A stretch of DNA of 39,161 nt from Pseudomonadota bacterium (GCA_026388275.1 JAPLKB010000019.1:1-39161); one strand, 5' to 3'; counted from the stretch's first letter, positions 25,982 to 34,201 are shown. Made by a program: numbers and translations. Notes: generated by a model not told the origin, from the letters alone.

Positions 25982-26984
25982 TGTAGCTGTTGTCGGAGCA
26001 ACAGGCGCTGTTGGAAATGAAATGATCAAGACACTTGAGCAGAGAAAATTCCCGGTAAATAAACTGACGCTTCTTGCCTCAGCAAGGAGCATAGGAAAGA
26101 CATTAACATTTAAAGGGGAAGAGATACCGGTTGATGAATTAACTGAGAATTCCTTTAAAGGCATTGATATCGGATTGTTTTCACCGGGAGGCGCAGTAAG
26201 CAAAAAGTTTGCACCTATTGCAGCAGCAGCCGGATGTGTTGTCATAGATAATACGGCCGCCTTCAGGATGGACCCCGATGTTCCCCTTGTTGTACCCGAG
26301 GTAAATGCACATGCAGTAAAGGATTATAAAAAAAAGGGAATTATCGCAAACCCGAACTGTTCAACAATTCAAATGGTTGTAGTGTTGAAACCGCTCCATG
26401 ATGCGGCGAGGATAAAACGGGTTGTAGTCTCCACGTATCAGGCTGTTTCCGGTACAGGAAAAAAGGCAATCCATGAGCTTGAACAGCAGATACTTGCCAT
26501 TTATGGTAACAAAGATATAGTGAACAAGGTTTATCCATATCAGATAGCCTTTAACTGTCTGCCTCATATCGACGTTTTTCTTGAAAACGGTTACACAAAA
26601 GAAGAGATGAAGATGGTAAATGAAACAAAGAAGATTATGGAAGATAATAGTATTCAGGTTACCGCAACCACTGTAAGGGTCCCTGTCTTCTACGGACATT
26701 CGGAATCCGTAAACATTGAATTTGAAAGACCTATAAGCCCTGATGAGGCGCGGAAGATACTGAAAAAAGCTCCCGGCGTAAAGGTGGTGGATGATCCTTC
26801 CAAAAATAAATACCCCCTTGCAATACACGCTGCAGGCAAGGACGAGACATTTGTAGGAAGGATACGCATCGATGAGTCTATACCCCATGGATTGAATATG
26901 TGGATTGTTGCGGACAATATCAGGAAGGGCGCTGCGCTCAATGCGGTACAGATTGCAGAGGTGTTGATAGGCAAGCATCTGTAA
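25968..26984 (+). CDS. asd: aspartate-semialdehyde dehydrogenase
   Basis: It reduces aspartyl phosphate to aspartate semialdehyde, feeding lysine/diaminopimelate, threonine and methionine synthesis. The 338-aa protein has the N-terminal NADP site VVGATGAVGNEM and the catalytic Cys in NPNCSTIQMV, then VSTYQAVSGTGK and the substrate Arg/His segment GRIRIDESIPHGLNMW. GGAGG at 25957 precedes the ATG, which sits inside the leuD end (14-nt overlap), so it is translated as part of the leu operon. Confidence 0.96.
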   Translation: MKAYNVAVVGATGAVGNEMIKTLEQRKFPVNKLTLLASARSIGKTLTFKGEEIPVDELTENSFKGIDIGLFSPGGAVSKKFAPIAAAAGCVVIDNTAAFRMDPDVPLVVPEVNAHAVKDYKKKGIIANPNCSTIQMVVVLKPLHDAARIKRVVVSTYQAVSGTGKKAIHELEQQILAIYGNKDIVNKVYPYQIAFNCLPHIDVFLENGYTKEEMKMVNETKKIMEDNSIQVTATTVRVPVFYGHSESVNIEFERPISPDEARKILKKAPGVKVVDDPSKNKYPLAIHAAGKDETFVGRIRIDESIPHGLNMWIVADNIRKGAALNAVQIAEVLIGKHL

Positions 26985-27003
26985 GGTGAATAGTGGAATG
27001 CAG

Positions 27004-27023
27004 GGAACGGTCGCAACCGTTCC
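27004..27023 (+). terminator. hairpin after asd
   Basis: GGAACGGT-CGCA-ACCGTTCC, a perfect 8-bp stem, 19 nt after the asd stop. No U-run follows, so it may be a pause, processing or Rho-dependent site rather than an intrinsic terminator. Confidence 0.4.
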
Positions 27024-27051
27024 GTATTGAAATAGTAAAAAGAGACAAATG

Positions 27052-27312
27052 ATGAGTAAAGGACAGGATAAAACAGTTTTATCAGATAAAAAAACAGCAT
27101 CTTTGCTGAATTTCTGCGACCTGATGTGCATATATGCTCAGACACCGCAGGAGACGGCAGTAGACGGTGCAGGAAGCTGCAGAACCTTTGTTGCGATGTA
27201 CTGTGATATTAAAAAATCCCTGGTTCATAAGAACATGCCCTGCATGCAGAAGGTCATGCGGGGACAGGACAATGGGAACCAAAAAAAGACCAGGAAAAAG
27301 CCAAGTGAATAA
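27052..27312 (+). CDS. small Cys-motif protein (86 aa), function unknown
   Basis: I do not know a named family, but the sequence has a patterned core: NFCDLMCIYAQTP, GAGSCRTFVAMYC and VHKNMPC, five cysteines with Cx3C and Cx7C spacing, then a short Lys-rich tail. The pattern suggests metal or Fe-S binding. No signal peptide is present. Two ATGs are adjacent (27049 and 27052); I take the second, as the weak AGAGAC site is better spaced. It lies between asd and lemA, 12 nt upstream of the latter, and could be the first gene of the lemA-TPM unit. Confidence 0.6.
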   Translation: MSKGQDKTVLSDKKTASLLNFCDLMCIYAQTPQETAVDGAGSCRTFVAMYCDIKKSLVHKNMPCMQKVMRGQDNGNQKKTRKKPSE

Positions 27313-27324
27313 GGAGGATTTATA

Positions 27325-27909
27325 ATGAAAAAGGTATTCATGTATATTGCTGTTATATTTTTTGTTTTCAGTTTATCCGGCTGCGGCTACAACACTATGC
27401 AGGCTAATGAAGAGGCAGTGAAGGCTGCATGGGGAGATGTTGAAGCATCATACCAGAGAAGAAGCGACCTGATTCCGAATCTCGTTGAAGTTGTCAAGGC
27501 CTATGCAAAGTATGAGAAGGAAACACTTCAGGCAGTTACAGAGGCAAGAGCAAAGGTCGGCAGCATACAGGTTTCAAAAGACATGGTCGGCGATCCTAAA
27601 ACCATGGCCCAATTCCAGGCTGCACAGGGGGCTATGAGCAGTGCACTGTCAAGGCTTATGGTGGTTGTTGAGAAATATCCGGACCTGAAGGCAAATCAGA
27701 ATTTCATGGATCTCCAGCACCAGCTTGAAGGCACAGAAAACAGGATAAATGTGGCCAGGGTTAGGTATAATAAAAGTGTGCAGACATTTAATACGTCCAT
27801 ACGGATATTCCCGAATAGCCTTACAAACAGCATGCTGCTCCATCTGACGCCTAAGGAAGCTTTTAAAGCTGAGGCAGGAGCGGAAAAAGCGCCGACGGTG
27901 AAGTTTTAA
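27325..27909 (+). CDS. LemA family lipoprotein
   Basis: The 194-aa protein begins with a lipoprotein-type signal ending LSGCGYN (Cys about residue 20). LemA features follow: [58 protein letters not shown] and FPNSLTN. The long helices match the LemA alpha-helical bundle. LemA is widely encoded beside TPM-domain proteins, as here, and the pair is thought to act at the envelope, although the biochemical role is unknown. AAGGAGG precedes the ATG at ideal spacing. LemA proteins often keep the N-terminus outside; whether this one is lipidated is inferred from the lipobox. Confidence 0.9.
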   Translation: MKKVFMYIAVIFFVFSLSGCGYNTMQANEEAVKAAWGDVEASYQRRSDLIPNLVEVVKAYAKYEKETLQAVTEARAKVGSIQVSKDMVGDPKTMAQFQAAQGAMSSALSRLMVVVEKYPDLKANQNFMDLQHQLEGTENRINVARVRYNKSVQTFNTSIRIFPNSLTNSMLLHLTPKEAFKAEAGAEKAPTVKF

Positions 27910-27912
27910 AGG

Positions 27913-28033
27913 CAGTGAATAGTAGATAGTGAATGGTGAACGGTGAAAAGAACCGAAATGATTAGGAAGTTCCTTTTTAAAATACTATTATTTTTTTTGT
28001 TTCTTACTATTCACTATTCACTGTTCACTGTTC
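27913..28033. repeat. inverted heptanucleotide repeats across the TPM gene start
   Basis: Left arm (27913-27947): five diverged 7-nt units of the type GTGAATA. Right arm (28004-28033): four units of the complement type TATTCAC/TGTTCAC. The right arm lies inside the coding sequence and encodes TIHYSLFTVP of the signal peptide. The two arms can pair over roughly 25-30 nt and would enclose the start codon. Confidence 0.65.
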
Positions 28034-28845
28034 CCTGTTTTGCTCTTGATGTCCCACCTCTTAAAGGCTATGTAAACGATTATGCAAATATGATCTCTCC
28101 TTCCGCACGCACTCAGATAGAGGATGAACTGAAGGCCTTTGAGCAGTCCGATTCAACGCAGGTCGTCATTATTACAATTCCATCTCTTCAGGGGGAGGTA
28201 CTGGAAGAATTTTCCATTAAAGTCGGCGAAACATGGAAGATCGGTCAAAAAGGCAAGGACAATGGTATTATTTTTCTTGTTTCGAATCAGGACAGGAAGA
28301 TCCGGATTGAGGTAGGTCGGGGTCTGGAGGGCAGTCTTACCGACCTGACGGCAGGAAGAATTATCGACCTGGTAATAAAACCGAGATTCAAAAGGGGCGA
28401 TTATGATGGAGGATTTACTGCCGGTGTACATGCTCTCATCGATGCAACACGGGGAGAGTTTAAAGCAGAGGCCAGAACGTCTTCTGCAAGGAAAAAGGGT
28501 ATTTCCCCTTACTTCACAATTATCTTTTTTGCGGGTGTTGTCCTGCTTTTTCTCGGCAGGATATCAAAGGTGCTGGGGGGTGCAGCCGGAGCTCTTGGAT
28601 TGCCTGCTGTTCTGTATCTGTTTTTCGGCGCCCCATTGATACTAATTGTGATTTTTGGCATATTGGGTTTAGTAATGGGTATACTTTTACCTCTTTTATT
28701 TTCTGCCGGAGGGTTCGGCGGCGGCCCGTGGTTCGGCGGAGGGGGATGGGGAAGCGGTAGCGGAGGAGGAGACAGCGATTTCGGGGGCGGTTTTGACGGA
28801 GGCGGCGGCGACTTCGGAGGCGGCGGCGGTTCAGGAGACTGGTAA
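27943..28845 (+). CDS. TPM-domain (YgcG-type) envelope protein with Gly-rich tail
   Basis: The order of parts is signal peptide (about residues 6-34), TPM domain (about 37-165), two membrane helices (about 180-245) and a Gly/Ser/Phe/Asp-rich tail ending GGSGDW, the usual tail of this family. TPM features are GYVNDYANMIS, TQVVIITIPSL, DNGIIFLVSNQDRKIRIEVGRG split across the core, and the GDYDGGFTAGV end. Relatives include Arabidopsis TLP18.3, an acid phosphatase, and PsiE/YgcG proteins; here the activity is unknown. The start is GTG 27943, or ATG 27958, which gives a more normal signal peptide. Heptanucleotide repeats flank and enter the signal peptide. Confidence 0.85.
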   Translation: MKRTEMIRKFLFKILLFFLFLTIHYSLFTVPCFALDVPPLKGYVNDYANMISPSARTQIEDELKAFEQSDSTQVVIITIPSLQGEVLEEFSIKVGETWKIGQKGKDNGIIFLVSNQDRKIRIEVGRGLEGSLTDLTAGRIIDLVIKPRFKRGDYDGGFTAGVHALIDATRGEFKAEARTSSARKKGISPYFTIIFFAGVVLLFLGRISKVLGGAAGALGLPAVLYLFFGAPLILIVIFGILGLVMGILLPLLFSAGGFGGGPWFGGGGWGSGSGGGDSDFGGGFDGGGGDFGGGGGSGDW

Positions 28846-28935
28846 TTTTTAGCAGTTTAGGATTCAGGATTACGATTGTGGATTTTAATGAATAGAATTT
28901 CGGCAAAAAAGGTAGTTGAGGAGATTGGAGTTTAA

Positions 28936-29640
28936 ATGCCTATGGGAATTAAACACCACATAAAGTCGGAAAAGTTTTTTTCTAAAGAAGAGAGAGAGCT
29001 TATTAAAAAGGCAACCGTTAATGTCGAGTCCCGTACAATCGGCGAGATAGCCGTCATGGTTGTTGACCACAGCGGTTTATACAGGGAAGCGGAAATCATC
29101 GGCAGTGTACTTTCATGCAGTTTAATCTCTTTCATCGTAACAGAGATACTCTTTCATATGTCAGAGACAATAGCAGAATTCTTCTTCCATTCTACTATGT
29201 GGCTTTTCATCCCTCTGGCTGTAATACTTTTTTTTCCCATCAGGGCTTTATTTAAAAAAATACCCTCTCTGAAATTTGCCTTTGTGGGTAAAAAAAGGAA
29301 GGAAGGGGCAGTAAAGGAGAGAGCCTTGCGGGCATTCTATGAGAAAGGCTTGTATAAAACAAAACAGAATACCGGGGTGCTCTTTTTTCTTTCTTTACTC
29401 GAAAGAAAGGTATGGGTGCTTGCAGACAAAGGCATTCACGGGAAGATACATCAGAATACCTTAAACAGATTTGCCAATATTGTTTCAAATGGCATAAAAG
29501 AGGGGCGCGCTTGTGATGCTCTTTGTGAAGCCATTATGGAAGCCGGGGAACTGCTTGCAAAACATTTTCCTGCTGTTGAAAGCGATGTCGATGAATTACC
29601 GGACGATGTCATATTCGATTCAGGAAGAGAAACGGAATAA
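28936..29640 (+). CDS. second TPM-domain membrane protein
   Basis: This 234-aa protein continues the lemA-TPM unit. An N-terminal TPM half (residues ~10-50: FFSKEERELIKKATVNVESRT, GEIAVMVVDHSG) is interrupted by two membrane helices (about 55-75 and 85-105). The second half (~125-205) holds RALRAFYEKGLYKTKQNTG, then VLFFLSLLERKVWVLADKGI and the C-terminal helix. This split arrangement is known for bacterial TPM proteins beside LemA. GAGGAG lies 16-20 nt and GGAG 8 nt upstream of the ATG. The tail is acidic. Confidence 0.8.
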   Translation: MPMGIKHHIKSEKFFSKEERELIKKATVNVESRTIGEIAVMVVDHSGLYREAEIIGSVLSCSLISFIVTEILFHMSETIAEFFFHSTMWLFIPLAVILFFPIRALFKKIPSLKFAFVGKKRKEGAVKERALRAFYEKGLYKTKQNTGVLFFLSLLERKVWVLADKGIHGKIHQNTLNRFANIVSNGIKEGRACDALCEAIMEAGELLAKHFPAVESDVDELPDDVIFDSGRETE

Positions 29641-29649
29641 CAATCTGTG

Positions 29650-30078
29650 TTAAATAAATGGCTTCCAGGTAATGCGTGAAAGCATAAACCTGTTGTATAT
29701 AACCCCCACAAACGCTTTACTCTCAAACCAGCATTCAATATGTGTGTGCCAGGGGTCGTACGGTATCAGAAGGGATATCCTGCCTGTTTCTTTTTTCAGA
29801 AATTTTGCTGTGGTCTCCCAGAGACTTTTTTCAATATACCACTGAGGGAAATCAGACGTAAGATAGGCTATATCAGCTTTTTCCGGGTTTATAATCCGTT
29901 TTATCACAAGTACAGCATTATAACCGCCTTTAACCTGCGGGCTTGTCCATGTGCCCCACCATTTGCCTGTTTTCCCGAAGAACTGTTTAATTTTTTCCGG
30001 TATTTCGGGATCAGGGTGATCTATATGCATATCATCGGGGACAACAATATCAGGAGGTGCTTGGGCCGGATTAAACAT
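29650..30078 (-). CDS. conserved-looking hypothetical protein (142 aa)
   Basis: I cannot name the family. The protein lacks signal and membrane segments. It begins with a Pro/Asp-rich segment and then a Trp-rich beta-type core: GKWWGTWTSPQVKGGYNAVL, IAYLTSDFPQWYIEK, SLLIPYDPWHTHIECWFES and FVGVIYNRFMLSRITWKP. The pattern GxWxGTW..P..GGYN.VLVI, with a final motif naming the same edge strand, recalls single-domain lipocalin-like or stress-type barrels; this is only an impression. A consensus extended -10 sits 9 nt upstream of the ATG and no SD is present. It converges on the TPM unit with 9 nt between the stops. Confidence 0.6.
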   Translation of the reverse strand: MFNPAQAPPDIVVPDDMHIDHPDPEIPEKIKQFFGKTGKWWGTWTSPQVKGGYNAVLVIKRIINPEKADIAYLTSDFPQWYIEKSLWETTAKFLKKETGRISLLIPYDPWHTHIECWFESKAFVGVIYNRFMLSRITWKPFI

Positions 30079-30087
30079 ATGCTGTGT

Positions 30088-30117
30088 ATTATATCAGGAC
30101 GCCAGGCTAAAACTCAA
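30088..30117 (-). promoter_or_regulatory. extended -10 promoter of the 142-aa gene
   Basis: On the minus strand TTGAGT (30117-30112), 18-nt spacer, then TGATATAAT with a perfect TATAAT (30093-30088). A start 7 nt on would lie ~3 nt before the ATG at 30078: nearly leaderless. Confidence 0.6.
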
Positions 30118-30159
30118 GAGGTTAAGCAACTTTGACGGAGCATGGATTGCCCTGCATTC

Positions 30160-31464
30160 TCAGGGATCAAGGATTATTTCGTCTGCACAGGACAAGGGAT
30201 TTTTTTCTATTCTGACCAAATACAGAGGGATCAGTATTGTCAAGCCTAAAGAAAGAATAATTAAGGCCGGACCCAAACCGAGATGATCGGCCAGGAAGCC
30301 TACTGTAAAGGCCATAATAGCGGTATAAAATGCGGTCACCAGAGAGCGCACAGACAATGATGTAGCCAGGATTTCGCATGGGACCGTGTCGCTTACATAG
30401 GTTACGCTCATGGGAGATCTGAGGTTCTGAATGATAAAAATGCCCATGAACAGAACAATTGCCGTTATATTCCAACCAATAAAGTAGGTCAGCCCGCAAA
30501 AAATGCCGAGGCCAAAACCCGTGAGCATTGTCAGATTCAACGGCATGGCGAGCGTTTTAAAACGCGCAGCAAATGCGCCCGAATACCGGCTTGCACGTGC
30601 AGTCATCAGATAAATGCAAAAGTAGGTGATGCCGACAAGAATGGCTGAACGCTGTTTCTGCTGCAGAAAGGTTATAAGTGGCAAGGCCAGAGCAAGGCTT
30701 TTAATGATGGGCTGGAGAAAATCCTTGACAGCATTGTAAAACCCATCATAAATACAGACATTTGTGGTTGCCCGCAAGGTGCCGGGACCCTTAAAAGTTA
30801 TCTTAAAACTCTGCCAGATCGTGATGAAGCTCTCTCTGATACTATCTCTCTTATGGATTTCCCCATCAAGCTCCCGGGGATATGAGAGCATTAGAAATAA
30901 GTTCAGAATATAGGGTAGAGTTGAAACCAGAAATATAATATCGTAGCGGCCGCTGACAAATACGATCCCTGCTGCAATCAAGGCTGAAATAGCCGAACCG
31001 TTTTGCGACCAGGAACGTGTGTATCCATAGTAATCAACTTTATAATCCTGCCAGCCTTTCATCTTAAGGTATTCGAAGATCATAGCCTTGTGGGTACCGC
31101 CTCTGAACGCCTCTCCAAAAGCAAACAGGGTCATGCCAAGCATTAAAAACCAATACGCCGAGGCGTAGTAGAAGATTACAAAGGAGATTATATAGGCAAG
31201 AAACGAATTAACCATGGCACACCTCCGGCCGAGTGCATCGGCAATCATGCCTGTCGGCACTTCAAGGAGGTTGGTCATAATTTCTCTGTAAGCATAGAGC
31301 ATGCCTATTAGAGTGTAACTCAGGTTTTTCTCCAGCAAAAACAAGATCAGGAAAGGCTCGAAGAGTTTCAGGTTTTTAAGAAAACCATAGGCGCTGAACC
31401 TGACATATTGTAAGTCCTTTTTATATTTACCGGCCATGAGCTGTCTATCGTCTCTGAAAACCAC
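30160..31464 (-). CDS. MFS transporter
   Basis: A major facilitator superfamily protein of 434 aa with about 12 membrane helices. The loop 2-3 signature is GMIADALGRRCAMVNS, a typical MFS D-x-x-GRR motif, in the first half; helices 7-12 carry fewer charges. Many such MFS proteins are drug or sugar/organic-acid exporters; the substrate is not predictable. Starts: GTG at 31464 gives the full frame; an ATG nine codons later (31437) is equally plausible since neither has a clear SD. It stands between the 142-aa gene and the BON-like gene on the same strand, with gaps of 81 and 164 nt. Confidence 0.8.
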   Translation of the reverse strand: MVFRDDRQLMAGKYKKDLQYVRFSAYGFLKNLKLFEPFLILFLLEKNLSYTLIGMLYAYREIMTNLLEVPTGMIADALGRRCAMVNSFLAYIISFVIFYYASAYWFLMLGMTLFAFGEAFRGGTHKAMIFEYLKMKGWQDYKVDYYGYTRSWSQNGSAISALIAAGIVFVSGRYDIIFLVSTLPYILNLFLMLSYPRELDGEIHKRDSIRESFITIWQSFKITFKGPGTLRATTNVCIYDGFYNAVKDFLQPIIKSLALALPLITFLQQKQRSAILVGITYFCIYLMTARASRYSGAFAARFKTLAMPLNLTMLTGFGLGIFCGLTYFIGWNITAIVLFMGIFIIQNLRSPMSVTYVSDTVPCEILATSLSVRSLVTAFYTAIMAFTVGFLADHLGLGPALIILSLGLTILIPLYLVRIEKNPLSCADEIILDP

Positions 31465-31628
31465 TTATTCCATACCCCGGGAGGATCAGATTCCGGGACA
31501 ATAGGGACGGATTTTATTTATTAAATTCATCTATTAATTTAGCATTGTTTTTCTTCTTTTCCAAATTATTCAGGCAAGTGTTGGATTATCTGTGTAGTCA
31601 GATCTTGCAACCGTACATTTTAAAATAA

Positions 31629-32201
31629 TTATCTGCTGAAAGGAAGCGGTTGATGAACTTGTTTGTTATCTGACTCTTCGATGCTGTAAACCTTAACAAC
31701 ATTGATCATATCCGTAATATTAGCTTTATATCGCCGCGCAATTAACAAAACAGCTCTTCTCTCTTTTTCGTTTTTTACATAGCCGTTCAAAAAGATTTCA
31801 TTGTTTTTCAATTCTGAAGCCCACACATTCAAACCATATGAGCTAAATTCTTTATTGAGCCTGCCAAAATCAACTATCTTTGGCTGATTCTGTGTTTTTA
31901 AACCCGGAACAGAAGTCGTTACGGGCGGTTCCTGCTTCCTGGAAGGTTCCTTTTTCTCCCTGACAATTTGCTTTTCATTTTGTTTTGTAATCTCTTTTTC
32001 ATTTGCCTTTGTTTTTGGCTCTTCTTTTACCTCATTCATGTCTTTCTTTGGCGGTTCAGCAGGCTTTGGCGGCGGCAGCTCAACTTTTTTTTGCAAAGGT
32101 TTTGGAGGTTCAGGGACTTTTTTATTGAAGAAGAATACAAAAAATACAATGAAAATAACAATGACTGCAAGAATGCCTGACAGGAATTTCCAATTTCTCA
32201 T
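31629..32201 (-). CDS. membrane-anchored protein with Lys/Glu/Pro linker and BON-like C-terminal domain
   Basis: The 190-aa protein has one N-terminal membrane helix (about 7-25), then a very Pro/Lys/Glu-rich linker (about 29-100; TonB-like composition) suited to crossing the periplasm, and a folded C-terminal domain (about 108-172). That domain (LNKEFSSYGLNVWASELKNN, EIFLNGYVKNEKERRAVLLI, DMINVVKVYS) looks like a BON-type domain: helix, strand EIFLNGYV, then an ERRAVLLIARR helix and a strand. BON domains bind membranes or lipids, but here this is inferred. A GATAAT lies 6 nt before the ATG with no SD. Confidence 0.6.
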   Translation of the reverse strand: MRNWKFLSGILAVIVIFIVFFVFFFNKKVPEPPKPLQKKVELPPPKPAEPPKKDMNEVKEEPKTKANEKEITKQNEKQIVREKKEPSRKQEPPVTTSVPGLKTQNQPKIVDFGRLNKEFSSYGLNVWASELKNNEIFLNGYVKNEKERRAVLLIARRYKANITDMINVVKVYSIEESDNKQVHQPLPFSR

Positions 32202-32207
32202 GTATGT

Positions 32208-32236
32208 ATTATCGCCAATTTCAGCATATACATAAA
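32208..32236 (-). promoter_or_regulatory. weak candidate promoter of the BON-like gene
   Basis: GATAAT (32213-32208, minus strand) ends 6 nt before the ATG; the best -35 at 17-nt spacing is TTTATG, poor. Would predict initiation at the A of ATG. Confidence 0.25.
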
Positions 32237-32381
32237 AAACAACTGTTTTTATTGCACCTTGCTATTGAGGAGTATGAGAAACATGCTATCAAGTAGAGTG
32301 TTATATCCATTATGAGACAACACAGTTGCCTGTCCGTCAGGGCAGATAGAGAGGCCGTAAATGAATAAAAGCAAAATGGAA

Positions 32382-32810
32382 TTATATGTTGTATACTTCT
32401 TTTCCGACTGTATGAACCCAATTCTGTTTTAATACTTTCTGCGCTTCATCTGTTTTGTCTACTCCGAGTATTACAATTGCGCTGTTGCTTATACGCCCCA
32501 GATGAGGGTAAAGGTAGTGGACATTTATACCTGCATTTTTCAAAGGTTTGAGAACTGCGTTCAATCCTCCTGCATGGTCAGGTGTCTCAACGGCAAGAAC
32601 GTCCGTCTCCTTTGGTGAATACCCGTTAGCTTTTAAAATGTTCTTCGCTTTTGTCGGGTCATCGACAACAAAACGGACTGTGCTGATATCCGATGTATCG
32701 GCAACTGATATGGCACGTATATTCACGCCTTCACGCCCGAGAATCTCGCTTACAGCCGACAACGCACCCGGTGTATTTTCAAGACTGATTGATATCTGTT
32801 TGATGACCAT
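32382..32810 (-). CDS. tandem ACT-domain protein
   Basis: A 142-aa protein made of two ACT domains. The first (about 1-65) begins VIKQISISLENTPGALSAVS, and the second (about 70-142) contains VETPDHAGGLNAVLKPLKNA and IVILGVDKTDEAQKVL. ACT domains bind amino acids and regulate metabolic enzymes. Two tandem ACTs with no catalytic domain suggest an amino-acid sensor. It lies 117 nt downstream of the ferredoxin oxidoreductase operon on the same strand; related anaerobes often pair such proteins with branched-chain or aromatic 2-oxoacid oxidoreductases. AAGGAG lies 7 nt before the ATG. Confidence 0.88.
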   Translation of the reverse strand: MVIKQISISLENTPGALSAVSEILGREGVNIRAISVADTSDISTVRFVVDDPTKAKNILKANGYSPKETDVLAVETPDHAGGLNAVLKPLKNAGINVHYLYPHLGRISNSAIVILGVDKTDEAQKVLKQNWVHTVGKEVYNI

Positions 32811-32927
32811 TTTTTTACTCCTTTATATAGCCTGTCATGGGTCGGGACAATTCAGCAGACTTGAGATTGTATGATTGCCCACAATAATAACGGGAACCTT
32901 AAAGGCCCTGCCTCTCAAGCCGGGCAG

Positions 32928-33467
32928 TTACTCATTCACATAGTTAAAACCAAGATCAAGAGCTTCCTTGTTCATCTTTATCAGTTTTGACTTCCCCTCG
33001 CCAAGTATTTCGGAAAGGTGTTTTATCACAAAATCAAAGGAGATAATATTGCTCGCTTTGATGAACGCTCCCAACATAATCATGTTGGCAACTTTTATTG
33101 TCCCGAGCTTTTCAGCAAGCTCGCTTGTCGGTATGTTTAAAACCTCGATATCCCTTCTGGCAGCTGATGTATCCACAATCGAAGAATTTGCACAGAGGAG
33201 GCCGCCGGACTGAAGGACACTCTGAAACCGTGCAAAGGAAGGCTGGTTCATGGCAACAACAAAATCCGGCTCTGATGCAACCGGCGAAGCAATTTCTTCA
33301 TCAGACACCACAACCGTACAATTAGCAGTCCCGCCCCGTACCTCTACACCATAGGAAGGCAGGTATGTAACATACTTGCCTTCAAACATAGCTGCATTGG
33401 CAAGGGTATAACCCATGGACAGCACACCCTGTCCGCCGAATCCCGAAAAGATTGTCCTTATCAGCAT
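32928..33467 (-). CDS. 2-oxoacid:ferredoxin oxidoreductase, gamma subunit
   Basis: Gamma subunit (179 aa) of a four-subunit ferredoxin-dependent 2-oxoacid oxidoreductase. FSGFGGQGVLSMGYTLANAA at the N-terminus is the family hallmark, and SYGVEVRGGTANCTVVVSD, SPVASEPDFVVAMN and AEKLGTIKVANMIMLGAFIK are typical. It overlaps the beta subunit end by 7 nt; GAGGT is its RBS. Members of this group oxidise 2-oxoglutarate, 2-oxoisovalerate or similar acids to acyl-CoA, CO2 and reduced ferredoxin. Confidence 0.92.
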   Translation of the reverse strand: MLIRTIFSGFGGQGVLSMGYTLANAAMFEGKYVTYLPSYGVEVRGGTANCTVVVSDEEIASPVASEPDFVVAMNQPSFARFQSVLQSGGLLCANSSIVDTSAARRDIEVLNIPTSELAEKLGTIKVANMIMLGAFIKASNIISFDFVIKHLSEILGEGKSKLIKMNKEALDLGFNYVNE

Positions 33468-34201
33468 GTTACCTCTTTGATAATACCCAGCGGGAATTGC
33501 TTACTCATAACATCGTCAATCCATTTACAGGATTCAACAGAGCTCATCTTCCAGTTTGTCGGACACGGAGAAAGAATCTCAACAAGCGAGAAGCCTGTTC
33601 TCTTCAACTGATGCTGGAATGCCCTGGCAATGGCCTTTTTGGCTTTGATAATTGCTGAAGGTTTGTTTACTGCTACACGTTCAAGATAAGATGTGCCATC
33701 AAGAAGTGCAAAAACTTCACAGATCTTTACCGGATGACCTGCCAGATTCGAGTCTCTTCCTAAAGGGGTTGTTGTTGTCACCTGTTTATGCAGTGTTGTC
33801 GGAGCCATCTGCCCTCCGGTCATACCGTAAACACCATTATTTACAAAAATCACCGTAATCGGCTCGCCCCTGTTTGCAGCATGAAAACCTTCAGCAGTTC
33901 CGATTGCAGCAAGATCGCCATCTCCCTGATATGAGAAAACAAGATTTTCAGGCCTTACCCTTTTTATGCCCGTTGCCACTGCAGCGCCCCTGCCATGAGC
34001 AGATTCAAGGGTATCTATATCAAAATAATTATATAGGAGCATGCCGCAACCCGCAGGCGCAACACATATGACTGTGTCCCTGAGCCCCATTTCATCCACC
34101 ACCTCGGCAATAAGACGATTTATGATGCCATGACCACATCCGGGACAATAATGAAAATGTGCTTCTTTGAGGGATTTAGGGCGGGCATAGATCTGTTTCA
34201 C
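33461..34201 (-). CDS. 2-oxoacid:ferredoxin oxidoreductase, beta (TPP-binding) subunit
   Basis: The subunit that binds thiamine diphosphate. FHYCPGCGHGIINRLIAE (the CPGCGH cluster/TPP motif), YQGDGDLAAIGTAEGFHAAN (GDGD...N) and VNNGVYGMTGGQMAPTTL are the family features. I start at GTG 34201, giving 246 aa, because GGAGG lies exactly 8 nt upstream and the start then overlaps the alpha stop; a longer frame beginning with TTG at 34231 would run inside the alpha gene without a good RBS. Confidence 0.92.
   Translation of the reverse strand: MKQIYARPKSLKEAHFHYCPGCGHGIINRLIAEVVDEMGLRDTVICVAPAGCGMLLYNYFDIDTLESAHGRGAAVATGIKRVRPENLVFSYQGDGDLAAIGTAEGFHAANRGEPITVIFVNNGVYGMTGGQMAPTTLHKQVTTTTPLGRDSNLAGHPVKICEVFALLDGTSYLERVAVNKPSAIIKAKKAIARAFQHQLKRTGFSLVEILSPCPTNWKMSSVESCKWIDDVMSKQFPLGIIKEVTC

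Noticed and set aside
26361-27131. 256-codon minus-strand frame
   Set aside because: Antisense to asd; Cys/Leu/Tyr-rich composition typical of a shadow frame.
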